64,000 nt of DNA, taken from positions 1,922,001 through 1,986,000 of the forward strand of contig CP079103.1 of NCBI GenBank assembly GCA_019285755.1. Reading direction: 5' to 3'. Positions within the stretch are counted from its first letter, which is position 1. Each line of letters opens with the position of its first letter. Source of the stretch: Chitinophaga sp. E66. Lineage in GTDB: Bacteria > Bacteroidota > Bacteroidia > Chitinophagales > Chitinophagaceae. The position numbers and the translations under genes are program-made. A model generated the notes under the pieces. The model ran no database searches, was not told the origin of the DNA, and was given only the letters and a program-made list of their open reading frames with translations. Below are positions 1 to 11,805 of this stretch, piece after piece.

Positions 1-387
1 GGCGGATGTGATGATCATTGCAGGTACGGTATTTATCAAAATGGCGCCTATCATCCAGCGGCTATATGAACAGATGATGGAGCCGCGTTGGGTTATTTCT
101 ATGGGGAGCTGTGCAAATTCAGGCGGGATGTATGATATTTACAGCGTGGTGCAGGGGTAGACAAGTTTTTGCCTGTGGATGTATATGTTCCCGGGTGCCC
201 GCCACGTCCCGACGCATTCATGCATGGCCTGTTGCTGTTGCAGGAATCAGTAGGGAAAGAGCTCCGTCCGCTTAGCTGGACCATCGGCGACCAGGGAGTG
301 ATACGGCCCGATAAGGAATCGATGAAAGACCGCTTCCGCGAGAAGCGACAGAATATGACCGAATTCAAGACGCCGGACGAGATCTGA
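1..387 (+). CDS. nuoB: NADH-quinone oxidoreductase subunit B (5' end outside window)
   Basis: C-terminal two thirds of NuoB, the peripheral-arm subunit that carries the N2 [4Fe-4S] cluster and passes electrons to quinone. Visible are the cluster-binding stretch [12 protein letters not shown] and the terminal [10 protein letters not shown] motif, both hallmarks of the family. The reading frame starting at base 2 hits a TAG at 158-160 inside a G run (bases 154-157). Continuing in the next frame gives the uninterrupted conserved C-terminus to the TGA at 385-387, so one G is missing there. NuoA would be expected just to the left. First gene of the complex I operon visible here. Confidence 0.93.
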
Positions 388-433
388 AAGGGATCGCCTT
401 CCGTCGCAATATATCAACCTACAATCTGAATGC

Positions 434-1224
434 ATGAGTATCCGAAGGATCACCGAGAATGTCTATGAACTGAATTTAGGGAAGTCGAACGCTTTCCTCA
501 TCGAAGACGAGAAACTGACGCTCATAGACACTGGAGAGCCCGATAGCAGCGGCCTTATTTTGGAGCTGCTGCAATCCATCGGCCGGGAGCCGGATGATTT
601 GAAAAACATCCTGCTGACCCACAGCCATCCGGACCATTCTGGAAGCGCCGCCGATCTGAAAGCCATTACGGGCGCGAGGGTATATATGCATGCGGCCGAG
701 AAGAAGTGGGTGGAAGCCGGGTATATCCCGAAGCCGGAGAACCCTTTTTCACGGGTATGGTGAACCGCCTTATCTACCGGATGTTCATCGCCAAAGCGCC
801 CGGCTCGATCACGCCCTGCCGGATCGATCACCTGGTGGAAGACGGCGACTGGCTCCCCATCGCAGGCGGTATCCAGGCAGTGCACGTTCCCGGGCATAGC
901 GAAGGGCAGTTGGCTTACTTCCTCCCCGGCGCCAGGAACGTACTCTTTGCGGCAGATACCTGCGACAACCTCTTCGGACTGGGTTATTCGACCTTCTACG
1001 AAGACTATGAAGCAGGCGTTCACAGCCTGGAGAAACTGTCGACCTATGACTTCGACGTGGCGTGCTTCGGGCACGGGAAGAGCATACTGAGAGGCGCAGG
1101 CGAGAAGTTTGGCCGTAAGTTCATCGGCCACCATCATCATCACGGCGGGCATCCGCGGCGGGCTGCAAAAGCGGCGGGAGAGGAGAAAGGTAGAAGGGTG
1201 CATGAACCGGAAGAAAGAATCTGA
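434..1224 (+). CDS. MBL-fold metallo-hydrolase inserted in the nuo operon
   Basis: Metallo-beta-lactamase-fold hydrolase of about 263 aa. The zinc-binding motif THSHPDHSG lies near residue 65. A second histidine follows in VPGHSEGQ and the metal-bridging aspartate in FAADTCDN, with a late histidine in FGHGKS. This set suits a dinuclear zinc hydrolase of the glyoxalase II/quorum-lactonase style; the substrate cannot be told. A missing T in a T run (about 745-749) splits the frame. The C-terminus has a run of five histidines followed by GGH, then a charged tail. It sits between nuoB and nuoCD on the same strand, 46 bases after nuoB, so it is probably co-transcribed with complex I genes, although it is not a known complex I subunit. 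Confidence 0.85.
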
Positions 1225-1338
1225 CAAATCTGATAACTGATACAAAACCCGATACTTCGACCAACAGCTCATTAAAGCAAGGGTAAAACAGACTGGAAAA
1301 GCCAGCAGCCAGGCGCATGGATACACAAAACCGTCAAC

Positions 1339-3074
1339 ATGCCTGCAAGCATCTTTTCTGCCCTCTGCTCCCGGTTTGGCGAGCAGCTGTTCCACGAGCA
1401 GCTCACCCGGGATGAGACGCCCACCATCTGGACGCCACAAGGGAAGATCATTCCTGTACTGGAGTACCTCCGCAGTGAAGCGGATCAACCTTACCGCATG
1501 CTCTATGACCTCACGGCCATCGATGAGCGTGCCTGTAAAAGTAAGTACAACGGCACCTGTGAGTTCACCCTTGTCTATCATCTCTTTTCCTTCGAGCGCA
1601 ACGCCTTTATCCGCCTTAAAGTAGTCCTCCGCGGAGAATTCCCCACCACCCCAGCATCACCCATCTCTGGCCGTCCGCCAATTGGTATGAAAGGGAAGTG
1701 TACGACATGTTCGGCATCCGTTTCGAAGGGCATCCCCTGCTTCGCCGCATCTTAATGCCTACCACCTGGGAGGGGCACCCGCTCCGTAAGGAGCATCCGG
1801 CGGGCCACCGAAATGGGGCCATTCCGATTGTTTCCGGAAAAAGAAGACAGGGAGCAGGAGGCCCTGCGGTTCGACCCGGAAGAATGGGGCCTTAAACGGC
1901 AGTCGGACGACTCCGACTTCATGTTCCTCAACATCGGCCCCCAGCACCCCGGCACCCACGGCGTGCTGCGCATCATCCTCCAACTCGACGGCGAAGATAT
2001 CGTAGACGCCGTGCCCGATATCGGCTTCCACCACCGCGGCGCCGAAAAATGGGCGAACGCCAGAGCTGGCACACCTACATCCCTTACACAGACCGCATCG
2101 ATTACCTCGGCGGCGTCAACAACAACCTCGCATATTTACTTTCCGTAGAAAAGCTGGCAGGTATCCATATTCCGCAACGTGCGGAAGTAATCCGCGTCAT
2201 GCTGTGCGAACTGTTCCGCATCGCCAGTCATCTCGTCTGGTACGGCACCTTCGCGCAGGACGTAGGGCAGCTGTCGCCCGTGTTCTACATGTTCACCGAC
2301 CGCGAAAAGATCTTCAACATCATAGAAGCCGTATGCGGCGGGCGCATGCACCCCAACTGGTTCCGCATCGGCGGCGTGGCGCAGGACCTGCCGCAGGGCT
2401 GGGATAAACTGGTGCGGGAGTTCGTACGGTACTTTCCGAAGAAGCTGAAGGAGTACGATAAAATGGTCATGCGCAACGCCCTGTTCAAAGCACGTACGGT
2501 AGGCATCGGGGTGTTCTCGCTGGAAGAGGCCATCGACTGGGGCGCAACCGGTCCTAACCTGCGGGCCTGCGGCCTGGAGTGGGACATGCGCAAGAAACGG
2601 CCTTACAGCGGTTATGAAAATTATGAGTTCGACATTCCCACGGCGCAGAACGGGGATTGTTATGACCGCGCCGTGGTGCGCGTGCAGGAAATGTGGGAAA
2701 GCCTGCGCATTATCGAGCAATGCCTGGAGAACATGCCCGAAGGGCCTTACAAATCCGATCATCCGCTGGCCACACCGCCGGTGAAACAATACACGATGCA
2801 GGACATCGAAACCCTCATCCATCACTTCCTCCATGTATCCTGGGGCCCCGTGATCCCGAACGGCGAGGCCATGATCGTAACCGAAGCCACGAAAGGGTGG
2901 AACAGTTACTACCTCACGAGCGACGGCAACACGGCGCCCTACCGGGTGCGCGTGCGCACACCCTCTTTCGCGCATATGCAGATGATCCCGTACATCAGCC
3001 GCGGGTATACGGTGGCTGACCTGTTGTCTATCCTCGGCGCCATGGATTACGTGCTGGCAGACATTGACCGGTAA
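1339..3074 (+). CDS. nuoCD: NADH-quinone oxidoreductase subunit C/D fusion
   Basis: Fused 30-kDa (NuoC) and 49-kDa (NuoD) subunits of complex I, about 580 aa, which with NuoB form the quinone-reduction site. The NuoC part ends with [12 protein letters not shown] and runs directly through EEWGLKR into the NuoD part, which has GPQHPGTHG, the [13 protein letters not shown] quinone-site segment, [11 protein letters not shown] and the terminal DIDR. The linker and order are those of the E. coli fusion protein. Three indels interrupt the reading: loss of one C at about 1652, loss of two bases in a CGCG repeat at about 1800, loss of one A at about 2047. The ATG at 1339 is the first in frame; an N-terminal extension behind a further indel (ATG at 1317) is possible. 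Confidence 0.92.
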
Positions 3075-3084
3075 AACGCATCTT

Positions 3085-3549
3085 ATGTTAACGATGACAG
3101 AAAAAGAACGTATCGAAGAAGAGGTAAGGCAGGTGCCCATTAAAAAGGCGGCCTGCATAGAGGCCCTTAAGATCGTCCAGGAGCAGCGGCGCTGGGTTTC
3201 TGATGAAAGTATACGCGATGTGGCGGATATCCTCGATATGAGCCCCGAAGAGGTGGATAGCGTGGCTACCTTCTATAACCTCATCTTCCGCCAGCCGGTT
3301 GGGCGGCATATCATCCTCCTGTGCGACAGCATCAGCTGCTACGTCATGGGCCTCAAAGGCATCCATGCCGAGCTGACCAGACTGCTGGCGATCGGATACG
3401 GGCAGACGACGCCGGACGGCCGGTTCACGCTACTGCCCAATCCCTGCCTCGGCACCTGCGATCATGCACCCGCGCTGATGGTGGATAATGACCTGTATCG
3501 CGATTTACACCCCGCCGCATTGGCGGGCATACTCGAAAAATATACCTGA
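3085..3549 (+). CDS. nuoE: NADH-quinone oxidoreductase subunit E
   Basis: The 24-kDa thioredoxin-like subunit of the NADH dehydrogenase module, about 154 aa and uninterrupted. The four ligands of the N1a [2Fe-2S] cluster are present: two in CDSISC near residue 90 and two in CLGTC near residue 130. TTPDGRFTLLP precedes the second pair, as in enterobacterial NuoE. ATG at 3085 is taken as the start; an in-frame ATG at 3094 is an alternative. It lies 10 bases after nuoCD and one base before nuoF, consistent with one transcript. Its presence shows that this complex I is NADH-oxidising rather than the reduced form lacking NuoEFG found in some Bacteroidota. Confidence 0.95.
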   Translation: MLTMTEKERIEEEVRQVPIKKAACIEALKIVQEQRRWVSDESIRDVADILDMSPEEVDSVATFYNLIFRQPVGRHIILLCDSISCYVMGLKGIHAELTRLLAIGYGQTTPDGRFTLLPNPCLGTCDHAPALMVDNDLYRDLHPAALAGILEKYT

Positions 3550-3550
3550 T

Positions 3551-4881
3551 ATGGAACGACCGCTCACACAACACATCACCTTTCCGCCGCTGGAGATCCG
3601 CCAGTACGAAGCCATCGGCGGCTACCAGGCCGTGCGCAAGGCGGTGCGCCATATGCAGCCGGCGGAGGTGACGGCCCTGGTGAAGGAATCCGGCATGAAA
3701 GGGCGCGGCGGCGCGGGGTTCAGTACGGGGATGAAATGGGGCTTTGTGCCCATGGACGTTCCCGGGCCAAAATACCTCGTGGCCAATGCGGATGAAATGG
3801 AACCGGGTACCTTCAAAGACAGGTGGCTCCTGGAAGGCAATCCCCATCAGCTGCTGGAGGGTATGATCGTATCGGCGTACGCCATACAGGCGACGGAAGC
3901 ATTCGTGTTCCTGCGCTGGGCGTATAAAGACGCGGCGAACGTGATCCGCAGAGCGATTGCGGAGGCGTATGACGCGGGGTATCTCGGTAAAGACATCCTC
4001 GGTACGGGCTATTCGCTGGAGATGCATTTGCACACCGGCGTGGGGAGATATATGTGCGGGGAAGAGACCGCGCTGCTCAATTCCCTGGAAGGCAAACGCG
4101 CCACGCCAAGGGCCAAACCGCCATTCCCGCAGGTGTCCGGATTGTTCGGCAAGCCGACGATCGTGAATAATGTGGAAACGTTGTCTTTCATTCCGCATAT
4201 CATCAATAAAGGCGCGGATTGGTTCAAATCATTAAGCCGTACGGCTGACGGGGAACCAAGATCTACGGGGTGTCAGGCCGCGTCAGGAAACCCGGCGCCT
4301 GGGAACTGCCCATGGGCGTTACCATGCGCGAGCTGCTGGAAGAATATGCCGGCGGCATGAAAGACGGCTTCGGTTTCAGAGGCGTATTGCCGGGAGGCGC
4401 ATCGACCGATTTCCTCATCGATAAGCACATGGATATTCAGCTCGATTTCGCGGGCGTAGCGGCGGCGGGCAGCCGCTTAGGCACGGGTACGATGGTGGTG
4501 CTGGATGATCAGACTTGCCCGGTGGGTTTCGTTCATAACCTGGAGCACTTCTTCGCGCAGGAGTCCTGCGGCTTTTGTACGCCTTGCCGCGAGGGCCTGC
4601 CGTGGACGGAAAAGCTGCTCTGGGCCATTGAGCAGGGCAGGGGCAGGGAAGAAGACCTGGAGCTCCTGCTGCGGCATACCGAATGGCTTGGGCCGGGCAA
4701 TACGTTCTGTGCATTGGCGCCTGGCGCGATGGAGCCATTGCAAAGCGCGCTTAAATATTTCCGGGACGATTTTGAAAGACATATCCGGGAACACCGTTGT
4801 CCGTACCACGATCCGGAACCGGCCATCCCGCATCCGCTCACCTCCATCATACCCATCACATATGACCATCTACATCGATAA
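3551..4881 (+). CDS. nuoF: NADH-quinone oxidoreductase subunit F
   Basis: The 51-kDa subunit (about 443 aa, the usual size) that binds NADH and FMN and carries cluster N3. The glycine-rich nucleotide site GRGGAGFSTGMKW is near residue 55, and the FMN region YMCGEETALLNSLEG lies near residue 170. The [4Fe-4S] ligands are in ESCGFCTPCREG, with a fourth cysteine in NTFCALAPG. One G is missing from the run at about 4249-4253, which switches the frame at the conserved sequence TKIYGVSG. Start ATG 3551 is one base past the nuoE stop. The 3' end overlaps the start of nuoG by 20 bases. Confidence 0.94.
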
Positions 4882-7559
4882 CAAACCATACGAGGTGAAA
4901 CCCGGCGCCAACATTCTGGAAGCAGTGCTGCAACTGGGAATGAACCTTCCTTATTTCTGCTGGCACCCTGCGCTCGGCTCTGTGGGCGCCTGCCGGCAGT
5001 GCGCCGTGAAGGTCTTTAAGGACGAAGACGATAAAACGGGGCGCCTGGTGATGGGGTGCATGGAGCCCGTGCGCGACAACCTCCGCCTCTCGCTGGAAGA
5101 CCCCGGCGCGAAGGCTTTCCGCGAACAGGTGATCGGCTGGCTCATGACCAACCACCCGCACGACTGCGCCGTATGCGATGAAGGCGGCTCCTGCCACCTG
5201 CAGGACATGACGGTGATGACGGGCCATACCTACCGTCACTACCGCTTCACGAAACGGACCTACGAGAACCAAAACCTGGGGCCGTTCCTCAACCATGAAA
5301 TGAACCGCTGCATCCAGTGTTACCGGTGCGTGCGTTTTTATAAAGACTATGCGGGCGGGAAAGACCTGAACGTTTTCGCCGCGCACAACCATGTGTATTT
5401 CGGGCGCTGCGAAAGCGGGCGGCTGGAAAGCGAGTTCAGCGGCAACCTCGCGGAGGTATGCCCTACCGGCGTTTTTACAGACAAGACCCTCAAATCGCAT
5501 TATACCCGTAAATGGGATATGACGTGGGCGCCGTCGGTTTGCCAGGGATGTTCATTGGGATGTAACACGAGCGCCGGCGAGCGCTACGGCAGCCTTCGGC
5601 AGATCGCCAACCGGTATAACGGGGAGGTGAACGGGTATTTCCTGTGCGACAGGGGCCGGTACGGATACGAATTCGTGAACAGCGACCAGCGTATCCTGCA
5701 ACCAGCCTTTCGCCCGCATTCCAACGGTACGGTCAACAAGGATCATGTGCTGGACCAGGTAGCGGCCAGGTTGAAGAACGGGCGCACCATCGGTATCGGT
5801 TCGCCGCGCGCCAGCCTGGAATCGAACTTCGCCCTGAAGCTGCTGGTGGGAGAAGATAATTTCTACCTCGGGATGTCGGATTCCGATCATGACCATACTT
5901 CGCTCGCATTGAAAATACTCCGTGAAGGGCCGGCGCGTACGCCGTCGTTACAGGAAGCCGGCCAGGCGGACGCTGTGTTGATTCTTGGGGAAGACCTTAC
6001 CAACACCGCGCCCATGCTGGCGCTGGCTGTCCGGCAGGCGGTGCGGCACAAGCCGGAAGCCGATGCCATGCAGCAGATACATCTTGCAGAATGGCAGGAT
6101 GCGGCCGTGCGGGAGGCCGTACAGGAGCAACATGGCCCGCTCTTCATTCTCCATACCGTGCCCACGAAACTGGACGAGCTGGCGGAAGACATATTCCGGG
6201 GCGCGCCGGAGCAACTGGCCCGCCTGGGATTTGCGGTGGCGCATGTATTAGGGGCAGACACCGATCCCGTTACCGGATTAACGCCGGAAGAGTCGGCCCT
6301 TGCGGAGAAGATCGCGGCGGCATTGCTCGCGGCGGAAAAGCCATTGGTCGTAAGCGGCTATGGCAGCGGTTGCGATCATATGATGAAAGCGGCGGCCAAT
6401 ATCGCCTGGGCATTGCAACATAAGGGCCGCAATCCCATGCTGAGCCTAACGCTGCCGGAAGTGAACAGCCTGGGCCTGGAGATGCTCGGAGGCCACCGGC
6501 TCGATACGGCCATTGATGTGCTGCGGCAGGGAGAAGCCGATACGGTGATCGTATTGGAAAACGATCTGTACCGCCGGGCAGACGCGCATCTTATCGACGA
6601 ATTATTCCTGCACGCACAGGATGTCATCCTGATCGACCATCTATACAACCGCACCGCCGAGAAAGCGACGGTGCTGCTGCCCGCGGGCACCTTCGCTGAG
6701 GCCGACGGCACCGTCGTCAACAACGAAGGCCGCGCGCAGCGTTATTACCAGGTATACGTTCCCAAAGGCGACGTGCAGGAAAGCTGGCGCTGGTGCCTGC
6801 AGATAGCGGAGAAAGCGCAGGTGCGCTCCTGCATGGGCTGCACAACCTGGACGATATCGACTGGGCGCTTTCGGCCGGGATGCCCTCATTGGCATCCTTG
6901 CAGCAGCTGGCGCCGCATGCTGACTTCCGGATCAACGGGCAACGCATCCCCGCGAACCTCATAGATACAGCGGGCGCACGGCCATGCTGGCCAATGAGAA
7001 CGTCAGCGAACCGAAGCCGGCGGAAGATGAGGACACGCCTTTGTCCTTTACCATGGAAGGCTACCGGGGAGAACCGCCTTCTCCGCTGATTCCCTTCTTC
7101 TGGTCGCCCGGCTGGAATTCAGTGCAGTCCGTTAACAAATACCAGCAGGAGATCGGAGGGCACCTGCATGGCGGGGATCCCGGCATCCGATTGCTGGAGC
7201 CGCATGTTAACGGCGGGCCTCCATATTTCCATGAAGTGCCGGATACCTTCGTTCCCATTCCGGGGCATGTGCATATCATGCCGCTGTACAGCATTTTCGG
7301 GTCGGAAGAGCTGAGCATGTATACGCCGGGCGTCGCAAAGCATGCGGCGGATTTCGGTTGTCTTTATCTCAACCCGGAGGATCTCGCACAATGGAATATC
7401 ACGGCCGGAAACTGGGTGACGGTGGAAATGGATCACCACACCTGCAGACTGGTAGCCACCGCCAACCATTGGATGCCCCGTGGACTGGCTGGCGTGAATG
7501 CGGGCCTGCCGCATTCGCCGGTTGTGGATCTGCCGGTGCTGGCGAAGATGCAGGTGTAA
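4862..7559 (+). CDS. nuoG: NADH-quinone oxidoreductase subunit G
   Basis: The 75-kDa iron-sulfur subunit, about 899 aa, near the 908-910 aa of E. coli NuoG and unlike the shorter versions of many phyla. N-terminal [2Fe-2S] ligands are in YFCWHPALGSVGACRQC. The His/Cys-ligated N5 cluster is in NHPHDCAVCDEGGSC, and further clusters are in CIQCYRCVRFY and CQGCSLGC (the extra N7 cluster of the E. coli/Thermus type). A molybdopterin-oxidoreductase-like domain follows. One G is missing at about 6822 and one C at about 6974; after both corrections the tail ENVSEPKPAEDEDTPLSFTM reads straight to the TAA at 7557. The overlap with nuoF suggests translational coupling. Confidence 0.94.
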
Positions 7560-7587
7560 TGAACTGAAACGATTTAAAATTCAGGAT

Positions 7588-8538
7588 ATGGAAGCGCAAT
7601 ATTGGTGGATCATCGGCGGCGTACTGTTCGTACTGCTCAACACCGCGGCCGGCCTCATCTGGCTGGAGCGGCGTATGCTGGCGCTCTGGCAGGACCGGTA
7701 CGGCCCTAACCGCGCCGGCCCTTTCGGCTTGTTCATCGTACTGGCAGACACCTTGAAGCTCTTTTTCAAAGAAGACTGGATTCCGCCGTTCGCGGATAAA
7801 GTAGTGTTCGTGTTTGCGCCGGCTGTAGTGGTAGCGAGCGTGCTCATGGCGTTTGCCGTGGTGCCGTTCGGCCCGGGGATCGTGGTGGCGGACATGAACA
7901 TCGGCATCCTCTTTTTCCTGGCGATGTCTTCATTAGGCGTGTACAGCATCGTACTGGGGGATGGGCTTCCAACAACAAATACGCATTATTGGGCGCCATG
8001 CGCGGCGCATCGCAGATGATCAGTTATGAAGTGTTCATGGGCCTTGCGCTGATGGGCACCGTTATCCTCAGCGGATCGTTCAACCTCGGCGAGATCGTGG
8101 AGGCGCAACGGGGATGTGGTACATCTTTCCGCAGTTGCTGGGATTCGTGATATTCTTTATCGCCGGCATTGCCGAAACGCACCGCCTGCCGTTCGATATC
8201 CCGGAAGCGGAGAGCGAACTGGTAGCCGGCTTTCACTCTGAGTATTCGGGGATGAAGTTCGGGATGTTCTTCATCGGCGAGTACCTCGGCGTTACGCTCA
8301 TCTCTTCCATGATCGTTACCCTGTACTTCGGCGGCTGGCTGGGCCCCGCCTTCCTGCCGGGCGTGATATGGTTCGTGATAAAGACGTTCGTATTCATCAT
8401 GGTGTTCATCCTGCTGCGGGCATCCATGCCAGGCCACGGTACGATCAGCTGATGGAATACGGATGGAAAGTATTGTTCCCGCTGTCGCTGCTGAACTTGC
8501 TCGGCACGGCGGCCATCAAATTACTTATCGATAAATAA
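7588..8538 (+). CDS. nuoH: NADH-quinone oxidoreductase subunit H
   Basis: Membrane subunit at the junction of the arms, about 317 aa, contributing to the quinone chamber. Recognisable are [20 protein letters not shown] near residue 25, [20 protein letters not shown] after the first correction, the acidic loop [20 protein letters not shown], and the terminal RPRYDQLM. At least seven hydrophobic helices are visible. Three single-base losses split the gene: in a G run at about 7956-7960, in a G run at about 8110, and one C at about 8431. Start ATG at 7588; no good ribosome binding site, as usual in Bacteroidota. Confidence 0.93.
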
Positions 8539-8544
8539 CCGGTT

Positions 8545-9060
8545 ATGTTCAGTTTACTCAGAAGCATGTGGCTGGTGTTCCTGCACATGTTCCACAAACG
8601 CGAGACGTACCAGTACCCGGAAGAAAAAGCGCCTCTTCCCGCACGCTGGCGTGGCCGCATCGCGCTCACCCGCGACCCTGACGGCGGCGAACGCTGTGTA
8701 GGCTGCTACCTCTGCGCGGCGGCCTGCCCGGTCGACTGTATCTCTCTGCAGGCTGCTGAAGCCCCCGACGGCCGGAGGTATCCTGGTTTCTTCCGCATCA
8801 ACTTCTCCCGCTGCATCTTTTGCGGGTTCTGCGAAGAAGCTTGTCCAACCTACGCGATACAACTGCTGCCCGACTTTGAAATGGCGGAATACGACCGGCA
8901 GAACCTGGTGTATGAGAAGGAAGACCTGCTCATCAACAGCCAGGGCAAATACCCAGGCTACAATTACTACCGCGTAGCGGGCATGGCCATCGAGGGTAAA
9001 GACAAGGGCGAGGCGCAGCGGGAAGAACCGCCGGTTAACGTGCGGAGCCTTTTACCATAA
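8545..9060 (+). CDS. nuoI: NADH-quinone oxidoreductase subunit I
   Basis: Ferredoxin-like subunit of 171 aa, uninterrupted. It holds clusters N6a and N6b in two CxxCxxCxxxCP motifs: [12 protein letters not shown] near residue 52 and [12 protein letters not shown] near residue 91. An amphipathic N-terminal helix (residues 1-20) would anchor it to the membrane. It lies 6 bases after nuoH and 10 bases before nuoJ, in the order H-I-J-K seen in E. coli. The C-terminal 30 residues are charged and variable. Confidence 0.96.
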   Translation: MFSLLRSMWLVFLHMFHKRETYQYPEEKAPLPARWRGRIALTRDPDGGERCVGCYLCAAACPVDCISLQAAEAPDGRRYPGFFRINFSRCIFCGFCEEACPTYAIQLLPDFEMAEYDRQNLVYEKEDLLINSQGKYPGYNYYRVAGMAIEGKDKGEAQREEPPVNVRSLLP

Positions 9061-9070
9061 AACTACCGAT

Positions 9071-9598
9071 ATGGGAATCGCTTTTTATATCGCGGCCGGT
9101 GTGGCCGTATTATCTACCATCATGGTGATTACCCGGTTCAACATCATGCATGCGTTGTTGTACTTCATCGTATCGCTGCTTAGCGTGGCGGTAGTGTTTT
9201 ACCTGTTTGGCGCACCGTTCATGGCGGCGCTGGAGCTGATCATCTATGCGGGCGCCATTATGGTGCTAATTATATTCTTCGTGATGATGCTCAGCCTGGG
9301 GAGCCAGACGGCGGGAGAGGAGCGCAGCTGGATGACGCCTGGCGTATGGATCGGGCCGTCGGTGCTGTGCATCGTATTGCTGGCGGAGTTGGTATACCTG
9401 ATGATACAGCCTGCGGAGATCGTCGGAGAGATAAAGGTCGTGGATCCCAAAGCCGTGGGCAAGAGCTTATTCGGCCCTTACATCCTGGCTGTTGAGCTGG
9501 CGGGCATGCTGCTGATGGCAGGGATCGTAGGGGCTTATCATCTCGGCCGGCAGAAGAAAAAGATCGTTCACCGTTTCTTAGAAAACACTTCATCATGA
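9071..9598 (+). CDS. nuoJ: NADH-quinone oxidoreductase subunit J
   Basis: Membrane subunit of 175 aa with five predicted transmembrane helices, uninterrupted. The segment [20 protein letters not shown] near residue 55 contains the pi-bulge helix that is the signature of NuoJ/ND6. It takes part in the coupling path between the quinone site and the antiporter-like subunits. The stop codon overlaps the nuoK start as ATGA (9595-9598), indicating translational coupling. Confidence 0.95.
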   Translation: MGIAFYIAAGVAVLSTIMVITRFNIMHALLYFIVSLLSVAVVFYLFGAPFMAALELIIYAGAIMVLIIFFVMMLSLGSQTAGEERSWMTPGVWIGPSVLCIVLLAELVYLMIQPAEIVGEIKVVDPKAVGKSLFGPYILAVELAGMLLMAGIVGAYHLGRQKKKIVHRFLENTSS

Positions 9599-9900
9599 TA
9601 TCCGCAACTACGGCGGGGCTTGTCCTTGCAGGGATCCTGTTCACTTTGGGCCTTATCAGCATGCTGATCCGCCGCAACGTCATCTTCATGCTGGTGTCTG
9701 TAGAGATCATGCTCAACGCCGCCGGGCTCGCCTTCATTGTGGCGGCCAGCCGCTGGGGGCAGCCGGAGGGACAGGTGATGTTCATGTTCATACTCGCCAT
9801 GGCTGCGGCGGAAGTATCTGTAGGCCTGGCGCTGATCCTGCAGTTGTATCACCAGCTCAAGACGCTGGACAGCGACGAGGCCAGCAGGATGCGTGGCTGA
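9595..9900 (+). CDS. nuoK: NADH-quinone oxidoreductase subunit K
   Basis: Small membrane subunit of 101 aa with three transmembrane helices, uninterrupted. The glutamates essential for coupling in this family are visible in [14 protein letters not shown] (helix 2) and [15 protein letters not shown] (helix 3). Length and motifs match NuoK of E. coli. The start overlaps the nuoJ stop by four bases. Confidence 0.96.
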   Translation: MISATTAGLVLAGILFTLGLISMLIRRNVIFMLVSVEIMLNAAGLAFIVAASRWGQPEGQVMFMFILAMAAAEVSVGLALILQLYHQLKTLDSDEASRMRG

Positions 9901-9931
9901 GTGCCGCACCGGAACCGTAAAAACTTGCATT

Positions 9932-11787
9932 ATGGAATGGATGTATCTCGTACCCGCACTCCCTTCCCTGGGAGCAATTCTCCTGGTCCTGTTTTCCGGG
10001 AAGACCGGCAAGGCCGGCGTGATCGCCGTGGGATGCGGCAGCATGGGCCTCGCGGCGCTGATCACCGTCATCGCGGGATGGCAGTTTATGCAATCGGGCC
10101 TCGCGGCGTATGATCAGCATCTGTGGGAATGGGTGCGGGTAGGAGATTTCAGCATAGGCGTCAACCTGCGGCTGGATGCATTGTCTTTGGCGTTTACTTT
10201 CGTCATCACCTTCGTGGGATGGCTCATCCATATATATTCCACCGGCTACATGGCAGAAGACCCCGACTTTGCGCGGTTCTTCGCATGCATGAACTTATTC
10301 GTGGGGTCGATGCTCATGCTGGTACTGGCGGACAACCTGCTGTTGATGTACCTGGGTTGGGAAGGCGTGGGGCTGTGCAGTTACCTGCTGATCGGCTTCT
10401 GGTATAAAGACCCGCCAACGGCGCCGCCGCGCGGAAGGCGTTTATCGTTACGCGTGTCGGTGATACGGCCATGGCGATCGCACTTTTCCTGCTTGTGCAA
10501 CATACAGGCACGCTACAGTTATCACAGGTGTTGGCGCGGGCGCAGGACCTCTGGTCGTCCGGAGACGCTACGGTCGTATGGATAGCGTTCCTGCTGCTGG
10601 GGGCGCGGTAGGAAGTCTGCCCAATTGCCGCTTCAGACCTGGCTCCCGGATGCCATGGCGGGCCCTACGCCGGTGAGCGCACTCATCCACGCGGCTACGA
10701 TGGTAACGGCTGGCGTGTATCTCATCGCGCGGACGAATATCCTGTTCACGCTTGCACCTGCAGCGCAGGCGGCAGTGGCTATCGTGGGGGCGGTGACATT
10801 ATTGCTGGCGGGCTTCAGCGCCTGGGTGCAGACAGACATCAAGCGGGTGCTGGCGTATTCAACCATCAGCCAGATCGGTTATATGTTCCTTGCGCTGGGC
10901 GTGGGCGCCTGGTCGGCCGCGATCTTCCACTTCGTGACGCATGCGTTCTTCAAGGCATTATTGTTCCTGGGTGCCGGCGCGGTGATCTATGCGCTGCATC
11001 ATGAGCAGGATATGTATAAAATGGGAGGTCTGAGAAAATCACTGCCGGGGTGTTCCTCGTGTTTCTCATCGGGTCGTTGTCGCTGGCGGCCATACCGTTT
11101 ATTTCATCCGGTTGGTATAGTAAGGACCAGATCATCTGGCTGGCGGGCGCCGCCGCCGGCGGGCATACCGGGTATGCCTGGGCCGCGGTACTGGGAGCAT
11201 TTGTTACGGCGGCCTATACCACGCGGATGATGCTGCTGGTGTTCTTCGGGCAGGAAAAGACGCACGTCAACCACAAACCCGGACCAGAGATGACGATCCC
11301 CTTATACGTATTGGCCATTTGCAGCACGCTGGCCGGCTTTATGGAGCTGCCGCATACAATGGGGCATTTTACCTGGCTTAGCAGCTTCCTGTCGCCCGTA
11401 TTGCCCGGGGTGGAGGTTCCCCATGCGAATATGGCGGCGGAGTGGGGCTGCAGGGAATTACGGCCCTTATGGCGGCGCTGGCAATTTATATCACCTACCG
11501 GCTGCTGAATGCCCCCTTTCCACGGGAAGCGCGCGCATTCCTGAAAGGCGGATGGGGATTCGATACGGCGTATGACCTGGTGTTTGTGCAGCCGTTCGTC
11601 CGCATCGCGAAACTGAATAGAAAAAGATATCGTTGATAACTTATATACCGGGCTGGCCGTTATGACCAGCGGCTTCCACCGGATGATGTCCGCCACGCAG
11701 AGCGGTATTTTGCGGTGGTATGTACTGGGCGTGGTGATGGGCGCGGTATTGATATTATCCGTCATCATCTGGCGGCATTCCATGTAA
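9932..11787 (+). CDS. nuoL: NADH-quinone oxidoreductase subunit L
   Basis: Largest antiporter-like proton-pumping subunit, about 620 aa, with the lateral helix at its C-terminus. Motifs include [19 protein letters not shown] with the key glutamate, [20 protein letters not shown], and the lysine-containing [20 protein letters not shown]. It is broken by about six indels: G at about 10413, G at about 10598 and A at about 10612 (two losses close together), G at about 11047, G at about 11446, and an A-run change at about 11621-11625 that is either one extra A or two lost bases. Reading through all of them gives one continuous subunit ending in IIWRHSM at 11787. Confidence 0.92.
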
Positions 11788-11805
11788 CCTGAAAAACGAA
11801 ACGGC

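Noticed and set aside
1126..1155. Cloning-vector His tag contamination near 1130
   Set aside because: The five histidine codons lie inside a natural reading frame with native flanking sequence and no vector features.
463..1581. Long minus-strand open frame (372 codons) opposite the MBL and nuoCD genes, and a similar 340-codon one at 2136-3158
   Set aside because: They mirror well-conserved plus-strand genes in high-GC sequence, have no family-like motifs, and are explained by codon bias on the opposite strand.
7950..8440. Programmed ribosomal frameshifting in nuoH and others
   Set aside because: There are too many sites, without slippery heptamers and downstream structures, spread over unrelated housekeeping genes.
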